The notes beneath the pieces were generated by a model. It saw nothing but the letters and a program-made list of their open reading frames with translations. It was not told the DNA's origin and searched no databases. Below, one piece after another: positions 12,473 through 24,629 of a stretch of DNA of 64,000 nucleotides. Both the position numbers and the translations under genes were made by a program. The stretch covers positions 868,001 to 932,000 of the forward strand of contig WACJ01000098.1 in the NCBI GenBank assembly GCA_008973525.1, in the 5' to 3' direction. How positions within the stretch are numbered: the stretch's first letter is position 1; each line of letters opens with the position of its first letter. Source of the stretch: Stenopsyche tienmushanensis (taxonomy: Eukaryota > Arthropoda > Insecta > Trichoptera > Stenopsychidae).

Positions 12473-13797
12473 AGGGTAGTGCTGCATTAAAATGAACTTA
12501 GTCAAGAGATTTTTACATGCACAATAGCCTCAATAATGATTTAAAACGAACAATAAAAAATTATCACCCTCAAACTGGAAATAAAATTTCTATTGTGTAT
12601 GTGTATTGATATGAAAACATCCCTGCCGTAATTTGATATAATTGCAAAATACATGGTATCCGAGTTTTACCGCCCTCTTTTCAAATTAATTGGACAATCT
12701 CTATATTGAAGCTTTGAATATCCAATTTTTTTATGGTTGCTGAGCATTATTTTCTTTACAACGACAAAATCGCTTAATTGCGAAGTTCCACCCCGAGAGA
12801 CGCTTGTACGTCGACGGCGAAAAAAAGATGCATCGACGCAGAAATAATCATCGGATGATAATTGGGAAATGGTTATTGTTCTGCCGGCGAGGTTTTTATC
12901 CGGGATAATAAAAAGGAAAGACTTCGTTAAGGGATAAGATTCGCACAAAAGCGGATATGCGATCGACATCTCGCCTAATGATAGCCTATTATGTGAAATA
13001 GGAAACAATCCGACGCTAATATCTGCTCGTGCGAGAGTGAAAATGCCAGCCTTTACTAATTATTTCCGTTTCAAAGGTCCAAAAAATACATTCCTACAAT
13101 ACAACATCATCCTCGAGCGAGGCAAAAAAATTGAGAAAGAATGATGAAAATTTTGCGTGTTGCCCGCGGAAAAGGCGATGTCGAGCTTTTCACATTTTCC
13201 TCGCGGAATTAAATCAGGCTTAACTTTGAACTCAAATGTTTTTCTAGAAATTATTTTAAAGTTGGGCCCGTCATCTATATAACTTTGGAAATCTCGTTAT
13301 CTTGCGAAAGAACCGTTCGATCCTTATGGCCCCTTTTGTTACATCTCAAAGAGATTGTTTGAACTTGAGACCTATTGAAAGAACGTCTACGGATGGTATG
13401 CAATGCAAAGAAATGAGAGAACATTGCATACAAGCTTTTATTTGTGGACGTTCATTTATTATCTCTATTTAAATATATTAAAAATTTAAATTCATTTATA
13501 AAATCGACAATAATTCAATGCATATTTGATAAAACGATCGTTGGTGTTGCGTCGTGAAGCGACGTTTAATGTATGCAAAATGCAACCAAAACATATATTT
13601 ATGGATACTTACATATTTCAGGGAGGTATTTGAAATCCATTAATGATTGGAGAGTAATTTGCCAAATGTAAATCAACACTTACCTGAAAAAAATCAAAAC
13701 ACATACATGATTTTTTTTAAAAACTGTTTAGAACTTAGTTTCTGTCGTGTAAATTAATTATTTTGGCAGCCCTATTTCGTGGCTTTTACGTTCACTA
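12473..13797. other. No gene confirmed; 113-codon frame on minus at 12667-13008
   Basis: The minus-strand frame 12667-13008 encodes 113 residues, including RRRRTSVSRGG. I recognise no domain, membrane segment or repeat in it, and a host exon is possible but unsupported. The rest of the stretch is AT-rich with short frames. Confidence 0.35.
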
Positions 13798-14064
13798 GAC
13801 CTGACACCAGTGGATTTCTTTGTTTGGGGACGTGCCCTATTGCGTGTCTCATGTGGTCTTCACACCTGACACCACTGGATTTATTTGTCTAGGGACGTGA
13901 AAAAGACAGAGTTGCCCACTAAAGAAATCTTAATTGAAGAAATAATCGTCTTCTCTGTAAAAATAAAAGAGGAAATACTACTTCAGACAACTACAGTTGA
14001 AATAAGAAAAAAATATAGTATGTGCATAGGAAGCCGAGGTGGCCAATTTGAACAAATTTTGTAA
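13798..14064 (+). pseudogene. 3' end of a DDE (IS630/mariner-type) transposase with 65-bp duplication
   Basis: The frame reads LDLTPVDFFVWGRALLRVSCGLHT and stops. Then, in a shifted frame, a second copy of the LTPLDLF block follows, and the remainder reads KKTELPTKEILIEEI and IRKKYSMCIGSRGGQFEQIL to a TAA at 14062-14064. The PDLTPxDFFxWG block carries the last catalytic Asp of insect mariner-like DDE transposases, and a GGxFE motif near the C-terminus is typical of them. The ACCTGACACC block recurs exactly 65 bp apart (13799 and 13864), so part of the catalytic block was duplicated in tandem and the frame lost. The upstream part of the gene is absent. A longer array of the same unit lies at 48713-48930. 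Confidence 0.75.
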
Positions 14065-16600
14065 ATAAATATAATAAATACATTTTAAAGTTAAAAAATA
14101 TTTCTTAACAGTGACCCTAACAAATTGGTAACTCTTCAAGTTTAACTACTTATTGAATGATTTGTATGACATGTAGCATATCGTTAGAAATTATATAAAC
14201 CAGATTTTTTAAAAAAAATAAGCTAAGTTTAAAATAATTGTTGTTATAAGTTCTTAAGACAATTCTTATTTTTTCGCACATTTTTTGTGACTTTGGAAGC
14301 TCAGAACTATTTTTTTTTAAACAAATTTTTCAAAATGTTGAAAAAAATAATGTATTTTAACAACCCTGATACTTAAAACGTAGGGCCTATGTCTGAAACG
14401 TAGAAAAAAACCCTCCTAACCCTCGAAAAAAATAATACTCCAAAAATTGATTTATTCAAAACTGCAAAAGAGCGCAAGGCCAAAATTCGCTTGAACGTCA
14501 CGAAAAGTGAAACTCCAAACCAAAAGAAGTTGGTCAGAAAAAAAAGGAGAATTGTTTGTGCTCCTTCAGTTTTCATCGCATGCATCATAGACACGCTATG
14601 CGTATACGCCGCTTCGCCTACTTTGTATAAACACTAGATCAGTAGCATGCCTATTTTATTATATATTACACAAACACAGCTTCATTTTTTAGCTAAAAAT
14701 TTCTCTATCGCTCGAGATTATTAAATATTTTAGCTAAAATTCTGATTTCTATTTTTAAAAAAATACCTGCATATTTTATAAAATTTGCTTTATAATGTTT
14801 AAATGATTTAGTTTGTATTTTTCAGATGGGATGTATAAAAGCTTTGGTATTGATATTCCCCTGAAAATGTGTGTATTTAGCAATTTTTTTTAAAGAAAGT
14901 TATGTATTTTCTTTGGAAAGAAGAAGCGTGAGCGTTCCGCCATAAAAGTTTCTCAAGGTCAAAGCTCTCATAAGCCAAATCTGTGTATCGCAATAAATGG
15001 TCATAAATTTTGTGTCCGCGTGGAGCTTAATGTTCAAGTAAAAAGCTCTAGTGGCTTATGTTGCGTTACTCGCAAAAACAATTCATTTTGAGCCTCACAG
15101 TTTGTCCCTCGATTGATCAGGCTGTATGGTTGTTCAGTGATCGGGTTGTGAAGCTGGCGGTGCTCCGGAGTCACGTTATTGCTTATAATTAACCGAGCAA
15201 CAAACGTGCTTCCATTGTGATGATAAACTTGCCGTTTGCCAAATACGTTTATTATTGGCGGTACAATGCAACTTAATTAAGTGCCGCTTGCAAGGTGCCG
15301 AGGACTCCGCACTACCTATCCCGGTCACGTTTCCTCCTACACTCGACAAACCTGTGCTTGATGGTGTGTAATTGCCTTTATAAGGCTTTCACGACCCCGA
15401 CATACAATTTTACTTTTAGCCAAAAATAGCCAAAACTTTACAACCCACCCACGGGATTACTTCTCTCATTTGCGCCACTATACGTCCAGATAAAAAAAGC
15501 TCGTTTCCAGTCCACACAATGGACTTGTATGTACTGTGCACACAATACAAAGAAAATCTGTGCCGAATATGTCCTTTTAATCATCGGATTTAAAATCTTA
15601 TCGAGAAAATAATTAAATAAATTCTTATTTAATTCAATTCAATCTTGTTTTTTTGCTTTGTAATCTTAATTTGTAAGAATTTCGAATGTATACAACATCA
15701 ACAAAGCAATCAATGCATATACATATAAAAGTAAGTGAATATCCTAATCGATTTGAATATTCCATTCAACCAACTTGCCTTTTGAAATCGTTCATGGAAC
15801 ATCAATTACAGTTTGAAAACCAATACCAGATCGTTAGTTCATCTTTGTAAGACGATATGGCTTTCCCTCGATGCTTATTATCGTTCATCAATGTCATATT
15901 ATTAACGTATATGAAGTACACTGATATAATTACAGGACACTTCAAGCTAAGTGATTCTATCTTCATGGCTCTAAAAATAAGCGTTGTATTTATACACCAT
16001 ACATTTCGCTTTAATAATTATAGCTAATATTATAACATGGGTTATTATCGAAGCATTAAATCATGCAAAATTATCTATATAGAATCTAACATCAGAGCTT
16101 AGTAATTATATTGAGATTTAAAAGTCTGAAAACAGTATTTTTGCTGATTTGGTTGGTTGTTTGTATTATACAAGAAATGTCATCTTTACTTTCATAACTT
16201 CTTTAATTTCATTTTTATAATTCAACATCTATTGCACGCATATGATTACTGTCTTTACCACTTTTAAACTCGTCTATATCAGTATTTGTGTTGAAAAAAT
16301 TTAATAATCTAATTTAAGCATTTAAAAGGCAAAGTAGCTTTATATCTTTGCGAGAAATTTCCACCAAAAATGCGGCATGGCGATATATAAACGTTGAACT
16401 ATACAATGACTGGTTTTGCACTGTGTCTGCATATATTTCATTTTTTTGTGTAATAATTTTAAATAAGATTATTCCTAAAAACTAAATAAAATTAAATTGT
16501 TTGTTATGGTTTTTAGGTTTTTTTGCCTTGCATTTTTTGAATGGATTTGCGAGATTTTTGCATATTAACCCATTCGGACCAGAGAGCAGACATGCTATGC
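14065..16600. other. No gene seen; copy of a short dispersed block at 14490-14520
   Basis: AT-rich with many homopolymer A runs. A block at 14490-14520 is the inverse of 9811-9840. About 14900-15470 is somewhat GC-richer but has no readable frame. Confidence 0.45.
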
Positions 16601-16960
16601 TCTAATGTATGAACCAAGCTCAACAAATGAACCTTTACACTGTTGATAGCACACAATATTCGTTCATTGCTTCGGAATAGCTCTTAATGTTCAACTTGCA
16701 TAGCATCTGCCTTCTGTTGTTCAACTATTTTTGCCTGTTAATGTGTTACGAAAATAAAAGGACATGATTACCGTGCAATCCTGCCAATTTACTTCTAAAG
16801 AAGTAGATTTTGCAAAGGAGTGGTAATACTCAGCTAATAACACCACTCCAGAACAGTCAAAAGGGAATAACATAATTGGTTACCGATAAGAATTATACTC
16901 ATATCTTAATTATCAAAACAAACGCCTGTTTTCAAGACAACATGAAAACACTCATTCTTT
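16601..16960 (+). repeat. Dispersed repeat shared with 46187-46390 and 59218-59290
   Basis: Shared blocks include CATAGCATCTGC, TATTTTTGCCT, ACGAAAATAAAAGGA, CAATTTACTTCTAAAGAAGTAG, GATAAGAAT and AATTATCAAAA (46.2 kb copy), and AAATGAACCTT, ACACTGTT and AATATTCGT (59.2 kb copy). At 46 kb the repeat lies directly 3' of a Penelope-like GIY-YIG relic, so it may be a Penelope-like 3' tail; that link is inference. Immediately upstream (16566) a TTAACCCATTCGG block could be an unrelated piggyBac-like end. Confidence 0.6.
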
Positions 16961-19900
16961 TTTAAACCTCGTTCGTAACAAAGTTACATAGCGAATTGTG
17001 AGCAGAAAGACACCCGTCTGTCTCCAGATTTCCGTACCCATATGGCTAATTTTTTCAGTTAACATTGAACTCATTGAAACAACATTGGAAAAATCAATGT
17101 CTCAACATATAATATGTGATATAGGACTGAAGGTTTTGATTTCTCAAATCTCTTGAGAATTTACGAGAAATTCTGATTTTTGAAAGTATTGCATATCAGT
17201 ATTACAGAAATATAATAACTACAAATATGCTAAACATTTGAAATCCATTAAATATTAAATATATATGAATTATATTACTTAATATTATTTTTAAAATAAC
17301 CCTTAAAAAATTAAAAATAACTCTTAAAATAGAATCGGATACCCTAGAAAGTTTAGAAAGTTCAGGACATATATTTTGCTTCTTAAACGAAGATGAGATG
17401 AATTTTACAGTAAAAAAAAATGCGAACCTTTTTTGTCATATCTAGAACTTCAATAGAACCTTTCAAACATAATGCATTTGGCAGAAATACACGATTTAAA
17501 AATATAAGCAGTTGTATTTGTATCAAAAATGTTTGTACAAATTTCGAGAAATTAAACAAATTCTCGAGAAATGAGCGTTTTCGATTTTGTATGTTTCTCG
17601 AGAGATTCTCAAAAAATAATTCTAAGAAACACTACATAGGACCCATAGGACCAAAGAAGATGTCTCAATAGGTGAGACTTACGACTAGACTTAATTATTT
17701 TGAAATATAAATCATTTTAATATTTCTTTGTCTAATTTATATGAATTTGATAGAATAAAATTTGAAAAATACTCTAAATCTGAGATTTGAAGATAAATTT
17801 TTAATATTACATGAGATGCATGACTTGAAAAGTTATAATTTAAATACGTGAACTCTTTAAAGTCAGCCAATATACCAACTAAAATCATCGCGAAACCTCT
17901 CTGTTTAAAGATTTTTCTTGTGTCGTTTGCCTTTATACGTGCTTTTATTCTCGTGCCTGCGCAAGTTTGCAATGAGAATTTTGTTGATATTCCCAGAAGA
18001 AAGATTGTGTTTCTTTGCCGAGATCGTAATTAAAATTCTTGATTCGTCAATACGGGCACAAAATAACGTTTTATTTATTTTTTGCCGAAAAACGTCCCTT
18101 TATATATTTTTAAATGACTTTCGGGACAAAGGTCTTATTTATTTTACGAGTCACTTATTCGGACAATTTCTTATTAACCTGAAAGACGCAGGCTTTCGTC
18201 GAAAGTAAGAGTTAAGAGAGCAGCAAAAAAAAAAAAATCGGCGCGTCTTTTTTAGACGAAAATACGCATCCAATTCTAATTTAGCAAATTACTTGCGAAA
18301 CAGTCGGAGATGTTTGCCGAAATTTATATTATTGCGAGCCTTCGGAGGTGAAAACTACGGTTTTTGGGGTCGGGGGGGTGTCTTTGTCACTCAAACTCGC
18401 ATATTTTTTTAATCATAATAAATTAATTTCGCTCCGAGAGTCAGAAATGAAACGATGGCCATTTGGGCTGTAGGTAGTTGGTGCCGCGTGTAGGCAATTT
18501 AAATTGTTGGGGTAGATTTTCCTAGCGGAGCATAAGGGATGGGGCTGTAATTGCTTGGGCATATGAGATAAATTACGTAAATATAAAGCGGCCGTGGTTT
18601 GAGTGTTTTTATCGCCATGGGACTGTTTTTATTCGTTGAAGGGCGAGTTATACGACAGCAATACAACCAATTTGATAAGAAAATGTACAAGGGCATCATT
18701 TTTTTATTTCGCCATATGGAGCCTTAATAGAACGCCCTTGCTGCAAACTATTCATCACGCTAATTCTACCTGTCTTGAACTTCATCCTCCAGTTTATTAA
18801 GCACGGTAGGATATCGTGAGACGTCAAACTATCCGTCTAGTAAAACGAAGGCTTAACAATAGGCCTACTGTCATTTCATGTTAAAGCAAAACATGTCTAT
18901 GGGGGTTTTGGCGATGAAATTAAATGAGATTTTTGATTGCCAATTTTGACATAAATAACGTCTTCAACAATGGAATTATTAATCCATTTAAAACAATATC
19001 ATACTAAAGATCATTATACCTATTTGCCATAGAATCATTTTAAATAAGTACAATATATTCATATTTAATTTAAAAATACAAACCGATATATTGTATTCAT
19101 TAAAACCACGGACACACCCTATTGTGATAGCCATCTGATTAACTCGTTTATTTTAACCCTTCTCGATTTGAAGTCCTAAATGGGGTGGATATGGGTTCTG
19201 TAATGTCTCACTCCCGATGCAATTTCCATGAGACCTTCAAATACACACATTCAATATAAAGTCTTCGGATCACGTTTTCATTACAAATCCAGAACTACGT
19301 GTTCGTCGATAATAGGACGCTATTTTTGATTGCAAATAATTGAAGTTACTCAATTATTAACCGACTGCTTATAAATTGGGCCATTAATGATATCGAAACT
19401 TCTGAATATTGCAAACAAATAAGCGATTTCATTTGAAATGCATTGAAATTTTAGAGGGGATGTTTTTAAATCGCAGCATCATCAAAAGCTCGACTATCCG
19501 GCGTAGAGCATTTTATTGGTCGGGGCATCGAGGGGCTGCAAAATATTTTACGACGTGTCAATTTAATGGGGAAAAACATCCCTTCGCAATAATTTTGTAC
19601 AGAGCTCGTTTTTCTGCCCGCATTTTTTTGAGAAATTTATGGGAATATGTGCTAAATACAAGAAGTGGTCCAGCTCATAACAAACGGAACAGTATATCAT
19701 ATTATCTCCCTAGAAATGTTCCTGTGCTAATATCTCCTTAAGAGGGCGTCCTCCCTTTCGAGGCCCGGAAACATTACTTTTTATGGCGGAGTATAATATA
19801 TGAGAATTGCTTTATGACGAAGGGGAGTGTTGATACAGGAAATCCTATAATAATAATTGCATGCTGTACAATGATTCATTATAAATAGGGACCATAAGAG

Positions 19901-20139
19901 CGAAATTGCTCCCTTTTTCAACTGATAAGAGATAATTATAATCGAGGTTCGGGGTTGAGCCTTTTGAAATAAGTTTCGTCTTTTTACATAATTGCTGTGC
20001 ATAAATTATAAACTTCATTGTTGATGTACAAGGCTTGCCAAATATATATTTTTTTTAAATTAAAATTTATTTTTTTAAACATATTTATACCATCAGTCAT
20101 ATATTATAATAATTTGTTACACATGAAAGAGGACGAGAT
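16961..20139. other. No gene seen; CTCGAGAA-type palindromes at 17130-17600
   Basis: Repeated TCTCGAGAA/TTCTCGAGA blocks around 17140-17170 and 17540-17610 resemble subterminal repeats of DNA transposons. Frames of 60-110 codons (17848-18208, 19409-19741) have no recognised domain. Confidence 0.4.
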
Positions 20140-20604
20140 AATTGATGCGGGCGACGGCATATCTTAGCCATAAATTCTGATGAATTTTTTGCATAAATCT
20201 GGCTGAATTTGCTGGATGGCGTTCGTTATGTTAACTTTAAGGGCATCAATTGTTTGCGGTTTATATACACTGCGCTTTAAAATAGTCCCGAAAGAAGGAG
20301 TTTAAAGGCGTTAAATTGCAAGATCTCAGTACCCAGTTACCGTCGCTGCCGCACAAGATAATCATGCCCTCAAATCAATCATGCAGAATGTCCATCGTGG
20401 CATGCGCTGTGTGGCACGTATGGATGTTCCATTAGAATCAAATGCCGTCGGAATCCATATCATCATCAATGTGTAGCGCTTACCATTGACAGTTATGGCA
20501 ATGCCAGTTTTGTTTTCCACCAGACACAAAATCTGCACCAAACAGTGACTTTCTCGGGATGCATTTGGTGTTGGTGTTTCTTGTGTGGTGTATCTTACCA
20601 TACT
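20140..20604 (-). pseudogene. Degenerate DDE transposase (mariner-like superfamily) 3' half
   Basis: On the minus strand, stepping through frameshifts, I read NKTGIAITVNGKRYTLM, then THATMDILHD, LCGSDGNWVLRSCNLTPLNSFFRDYFK and finally KPQTIDALKVNITNAIQQIQPDLCKK. This order (ITVNGxRY, the xTAHATMDLL block, WxxRSCDLTPLDxFxW, PQTIxALKxNI) is characteristic of an insect mariner-like transposase family whose RSCDLTP block holds the final catalytic Asp. Here that residue is Asn (CNLTP), the second catalytic block is scrambled, and there are several frameshifts and stops, so it is long dead. It abuts the 5' side of the LINE fragment at 20590. Confidence 0.75.
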
Positions 20605-21625
20605 TAATCAGAATGGTGAAGAGCTACATGCACGAGAAGACATTGATATATACAGAAGCTGACGGGACGAACAAACAAACAAAGACCAGTCACAATGGGA
20701 GTCCCACAGGGCTCGGTACTTGGACCTGCCCTGTGGAACGCAATGTGCGATGGTCATCCATCTCCAACTTTGAGTATCGAGAACTGTGAGATCAAGTTCT
20801 CAAGATCAAACGGAGAAGGCCGTAACAAAGGCGGCTAGTATTGCGGAAGGTCTAGCTAGGTTGATGCCTAACATCAATGGCCCTAAGACAAACCGTCGAA
20901 GATTATACAACGAGGTGGTGCACTCGCTACTATTATACGAAGCTCCAATATGGGTCGAGGCACATCTGGCTAGAGTACAGAAGAGAAGCGCGATCAAACT
21001 CGCAGCAGCATATTGCACAGTGTGAGAAGACGCAGTTCTGGCACTGACTGCCATTCCGTCAATCGACCTGCTCGCAAAAGAAAGGAAAGTCATACGCATC
21101 GGGGAAACTAGGCAAAGAGCTAGGCAGTCCACCATGGTGGAATGGCAGTCCTGATGGGACAGCTTCACCAAAGGTCGATGGACCCATGGGCTCATTCCGG
21201 ACCTAAAGCCCTGGACAGCCAGGAAACGCACTGCGGGAAGAGCTTGAAGTCAATTTACTCACTCCCAGCAATATAGTCCCTACGATGCTAACCAATGCCA
21301 GGGCATGGAACGCGTTGTCCGGATACGTCGCGAGCGTTATGCTACAGAAGGACCGAAGCATCCTCCTCCTCAACCCATGAGCGAGAAAATCCAGCGGGGC
21401 ACCTAAGGGATCCCGAGGAAGATACCAAAGAAACCCAGGAATAGAGGAACCGCAAAGAATTCGTGATAACATGAGGCCTTAGTAGCCCTAGCCATACTTT
21501 ACGGTAGCCGGGTGGCGGCAGAACCAGAGGAGGGGTTTAGTGAATCTAACGATATAGTAGTCAAACCTCACACTACCCCAGAATGGCAGTGTCTTTCTGA
21601 AAATTCCCCTCCTTTGAAAAAAAAA
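20590..21625 (+). pseudogene. R1-clade LINE fragment: reverse transcriptase and C-terminus, catalytic box deleted
   Basis: The plus strand reads LPYLIRMVKSYMHEKTLIYTEADG and, after a frameshift, GVPQGSVLGPALWNAMCDG, which is conserved RT motif. It then jumps to PTLSIENCEIKF and TEKAVTKAASIAEGLARLMPNINGPKTNRRRLYNEVVHSLLLYEAPIW, then EDAVLALTAIPSIDLLAKERK and KGRWTHGLIPDLKPW. These are the thumb and C-terminal signatures of R1-type LINEs. The segment between MCDG and PTLS, which should hold the YADD catalytic box, is missing. Stops, including one after AAAYCTV, confirm a pseudogene. A 3' untranslated tail with GGGGTTTAGTGAAT (21532) leads to an A-run at about 21617-21626. The 5' part of the element is truncated. 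Confidence 0.88.
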
Positions 21626-21626
21626 T

Positions 21627-22597
21627 TTTTTGTGGATTGATATTGTTCCAAATTTGACAATTTTGCTTGTTCACACATCTATTCTTAAAAAAATGGACAT
21701 CGTCGCTAAAGATTCGAGACAAAACGTAACTCGAACGGAGCACTGATTTTGAAAATAAAATTTAATAATTTATACATATGGTTCAAAATTATAATTTGCC
21801 ATAAACTATTAAATAATTCATCATAAATTTAATAGATATTCTTTCAACAATATGGCCTTCATAATGTAACAAAGTTTGAGCGTCCTTATTGAAAAACATT
21901 CATTACCATTATAACATTAAATTCTTTATTTAAAAAAATATAATGTGTTTCAAATTGGATATTCTGGAGGATCAAAATAATAAGAGGATAGATAGGATAC
22001 AACTAAGATGTTTAAGATTTATTTTAGAATAAAGCCACAAAGCTTTTAACTCGCTGACATGCGAATAGACGTTTAACCTGCGGATGATTTTTGTTAATTT
22101 TTTCTTCATTTAAAATGCCTATATAATAAATGTTGTTAAATTCAATACGTGGAACTATTCGATATATCATTTTGCGATTGGATTTCATCATTTTTCATAT
22201 GATTAAATTTGAAGCGCATCACACCGTGAAATAAATCTAGGATACCCTCAGGCTGGAAGAGTATATGGGATGCAATATCCAATACGAGCATGCTAGATTT
22301 TCCCATTCCTCCAGAGCTGGAAATTTAACTTGCATTGGAAAACACGATCGGGTTAAATTTTTTCAATTCGGGGCCCCAAAAAAAATTAATGGCTCCCTTC
22401 TTGCGCAGTGCGAGGGGCAACATACGAAAACCGCTAACTGCTCACATTAGGAACGCACATTAATTACGCATTGTAATTGATAGGCGTTTACGTTTTATTG
22501 CTCCTCCGGGAACGAGACAACAACGGGGGGAGGGCATAAAAGGTTTTCGCGTTGTTATTACATACGTGTCGTGGGATTTTTATGTAACTGCCTGTTA
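21627..22597. other. No gene seen
   Basis: AT-rich with short frames only. Confidence 0.5.
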
Positions 22598-22620
22598 GGG
22601 CCCCTACGCGGTAGGGGCCC
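22598..22620. repeat. GC-rich perfect hairpin
   Basis: GGGCCCCTAC and GTAGGGGCCC are perfect inverted arms around a 3-nt centre (GCG). A 10-bp stem of this GC content stands out in the AT-rich surroundings. It lies within a locally GC-richer patch (22490-22830) carrying antisense overlapping frames of 107 and 60 codons without recognisable domains. Confidence 0.75.
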
Positions 22621-23533
22621 ACGAATCGAAGGATGAGTGCTCTCATCACAACGCGACATTTTGATATTTGCTTTATTGTTTTATTGCAGGTTTTACGCAT
22701 TTGCTTTACGACCCTTATGATGCCTGTTGTTATGTCTAAGAATAGCCTTTCGCGTCCCATTGAATCCAAGAAGTGTCCTATTAAATTCAATGCCGTCCAG
22801 TCTTGCAACATTTGAGAAACCGCTCACGCGCGAAAGCGTGTTTTTAATTCAACCGCGATTTATCTTTATTACACCCATATAGTTAATGAAATCCTTTTAT
22901 CTTTGGAAGTCAAAGGGCATAAAACGGTGCATAAATGCTCCGAGCCTTAATCACAAAGATATATACACAACCCGAAGTGTCTTCATTAGATGAATGTTTC
23001 GTGTCTAAGAACAAATTTGCTTTTATTTGCTTATCTCGTCGACAAAATCAGTCATATATTATTGTAATGGAGATACACTACATAAAATAAATATTTAATT
23101 TGGTCGTTTTTCTGCCAAAAGTTGTTATAAAGCGTATTTTATTTGCTTTTTTATTGCCAGACTGTAAACAAGTAATAGTATTAGAAATTCAGCAATAAAA
23201 CGCCGTCATTGTTTTATGTCGACGAATCGAAAGACTTTTTTTTCAAACGGTCTTGATTATGCCTTTTTTATGCTTTCTAAAAGAATAAACACAGTTATTG
23301 TGTCTATCGAAGAGTCGATGATATTTTCTAAATATTGGTGAGTCTGCAAACGTGGAGGAACAAACTGAAAGCATGCATTTTTTGCACGTTTGAAAATGAA
23401 ATTACATTGAAGCTTTGGTAAAAAATCAATCAACACAACATGAAATACTCATTTTTATAGCACAAAACACATCAAGTCCTAGACATTATAATATCAAAGC
23501 ATAAACGAATAATTCGGAGGCAAAAGTACATTG
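22621..23533. other. No gene seen
   Basis: AT-rich, no recognised frame or repeat. Confidence 0.5.
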
Positions 23534-24034
23534 AAGATCATCTAACACATGTGAATAATTTAATAGATGTGTTCTGGCGTGTTTGCGGACTATCATTATG
23601 ACAGTCTGGCGACCGAGTCCTGTTTGGCTTTGGAGGGAAGAGGGTTGAAATCTATTAAAAAATCAACATAATTAAGTAGTACTTTACATATATTAATTCA
23701 TTTTCTATGAATAAGTAAAAAAACAATAATTTATAAGCATTGTTAAGACAACGCGTTAACAACATCTATTTGGTCTGGCGTTTTTATAAACGTAAATTAA
23801 TTGTTATAAGGTATTAAAAATAATTTATTCCAACTTTTTAAAATTGACATCATTTTCTGGTTAGCTTCAACAAGTTTAAGCCAGTCTGGTACTATCTTAA
23901 CAAGCTGGTAATAGTCTGGCAACCCCCTCCCCTCACAAACCTTATAACTCTCGGTCGCCAGACTATCATAATTATTGTCCAAAAACACGCCGGAATACGA
24001 ATATTAAATTATTTACATGTGTTAGATGACCTTA
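23534..24034. mobile_element. Foldback element with about 110-bp inverted repeats
   Basis: The left arm (23534-23643) and right arm (23921-24034, inverted) share, in order, TCATCTAACACATGT, AATAATTTAAT, GGCGTGTTT, AGTCTGGCGACCGAG and a G-rich GAGGG block. The centre is about 280 bp of AT-rich sequence with no coding capacity. Long arms around a short centre fit a foldback element or MITE. No clear target duplication is seen. It directly abuts the mariner relic that follows. Confidence 0.8.
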
Positions 24035-24059
24035 AATTTATGCTGCGCTTTTTGGATTG

Positions 24060-24629
24060 TCTTGTGGATTCTGGGGTGTAGTAAAATATCCACGTCTCAT
24101 CCCCCGTCACGATAAAGTTTAGAAGAGCATTCTGGACACCCATTCTGGACACCCATTCTGAGCACACAACTTTTTGTAACCAAGTTATTTCGATACAATA
24201 TCATCAAGGAGTCTTCAAGTCATGTCAGGAAATTCTTCGTGATGATCATTAAGCGTCACGCGACGGATAGTTCCCTATTGTTCTGCAATTTTTGGCACAA
24301 GTTCATCAGAAATCACCGATGATCTCATCAGCATCAGTACGGCCTTTTCTAAACAACCTTACCCACTTCGTGACATGTTGTCGACTCATCACATCACTAT
24401 CATAAACTTCCACAAGCTTCTGATGAATATTCACGGCGGTATTGATCTTTAAAGCCAAAAAACGGATGACTGCGTGGATCGCATGGATGGGAGATGACTG
24501 GAGCGCGCGACGACTTCTCCACTGGAAGAATTTACTATGACTGAACAAAATGGCCGATAAATGCGCGAGATCAAAAAAACTTATCGTAAGGATACCCCCT
24601 ATATGCCAAGTGTGCCAATTTTGAAACAC
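24060..24629 (-). pseudogene. mariner-like transposase N-terminal half, degenerate
   Basis: Minus-strand reading gives WRSRRALQSSPIHAIHAVIRFL and NIHQKLVEVYDSDVMSRQHV followed by KWVRLFRKGRTDADE, the paired helix-turn-helix N-terminus of mariner/SETMAR-type transposases. In shifted frames come ISDELVPKIAEQ, RRVTLNDHHEEFPDM, LLDDIVSK, LGYKKLCA and then NFIVTGDETWIFYYTPES, the block around the first catalytic Asp. A small tandem duplication of GAATGGGTGTCCA breaks the CARWVP region. The C-terminal half with the other two catalytic aspartates is not present downstream, where the foldback element lies. There are several stops. Confidence 0.85.

Noticed and set aside
12667..13008. 113-codon minus-strand frame as a host gene
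   Set aside because: No domain, no splice-site or codon evidence visible, and frames of this length are expected in 64 kb.
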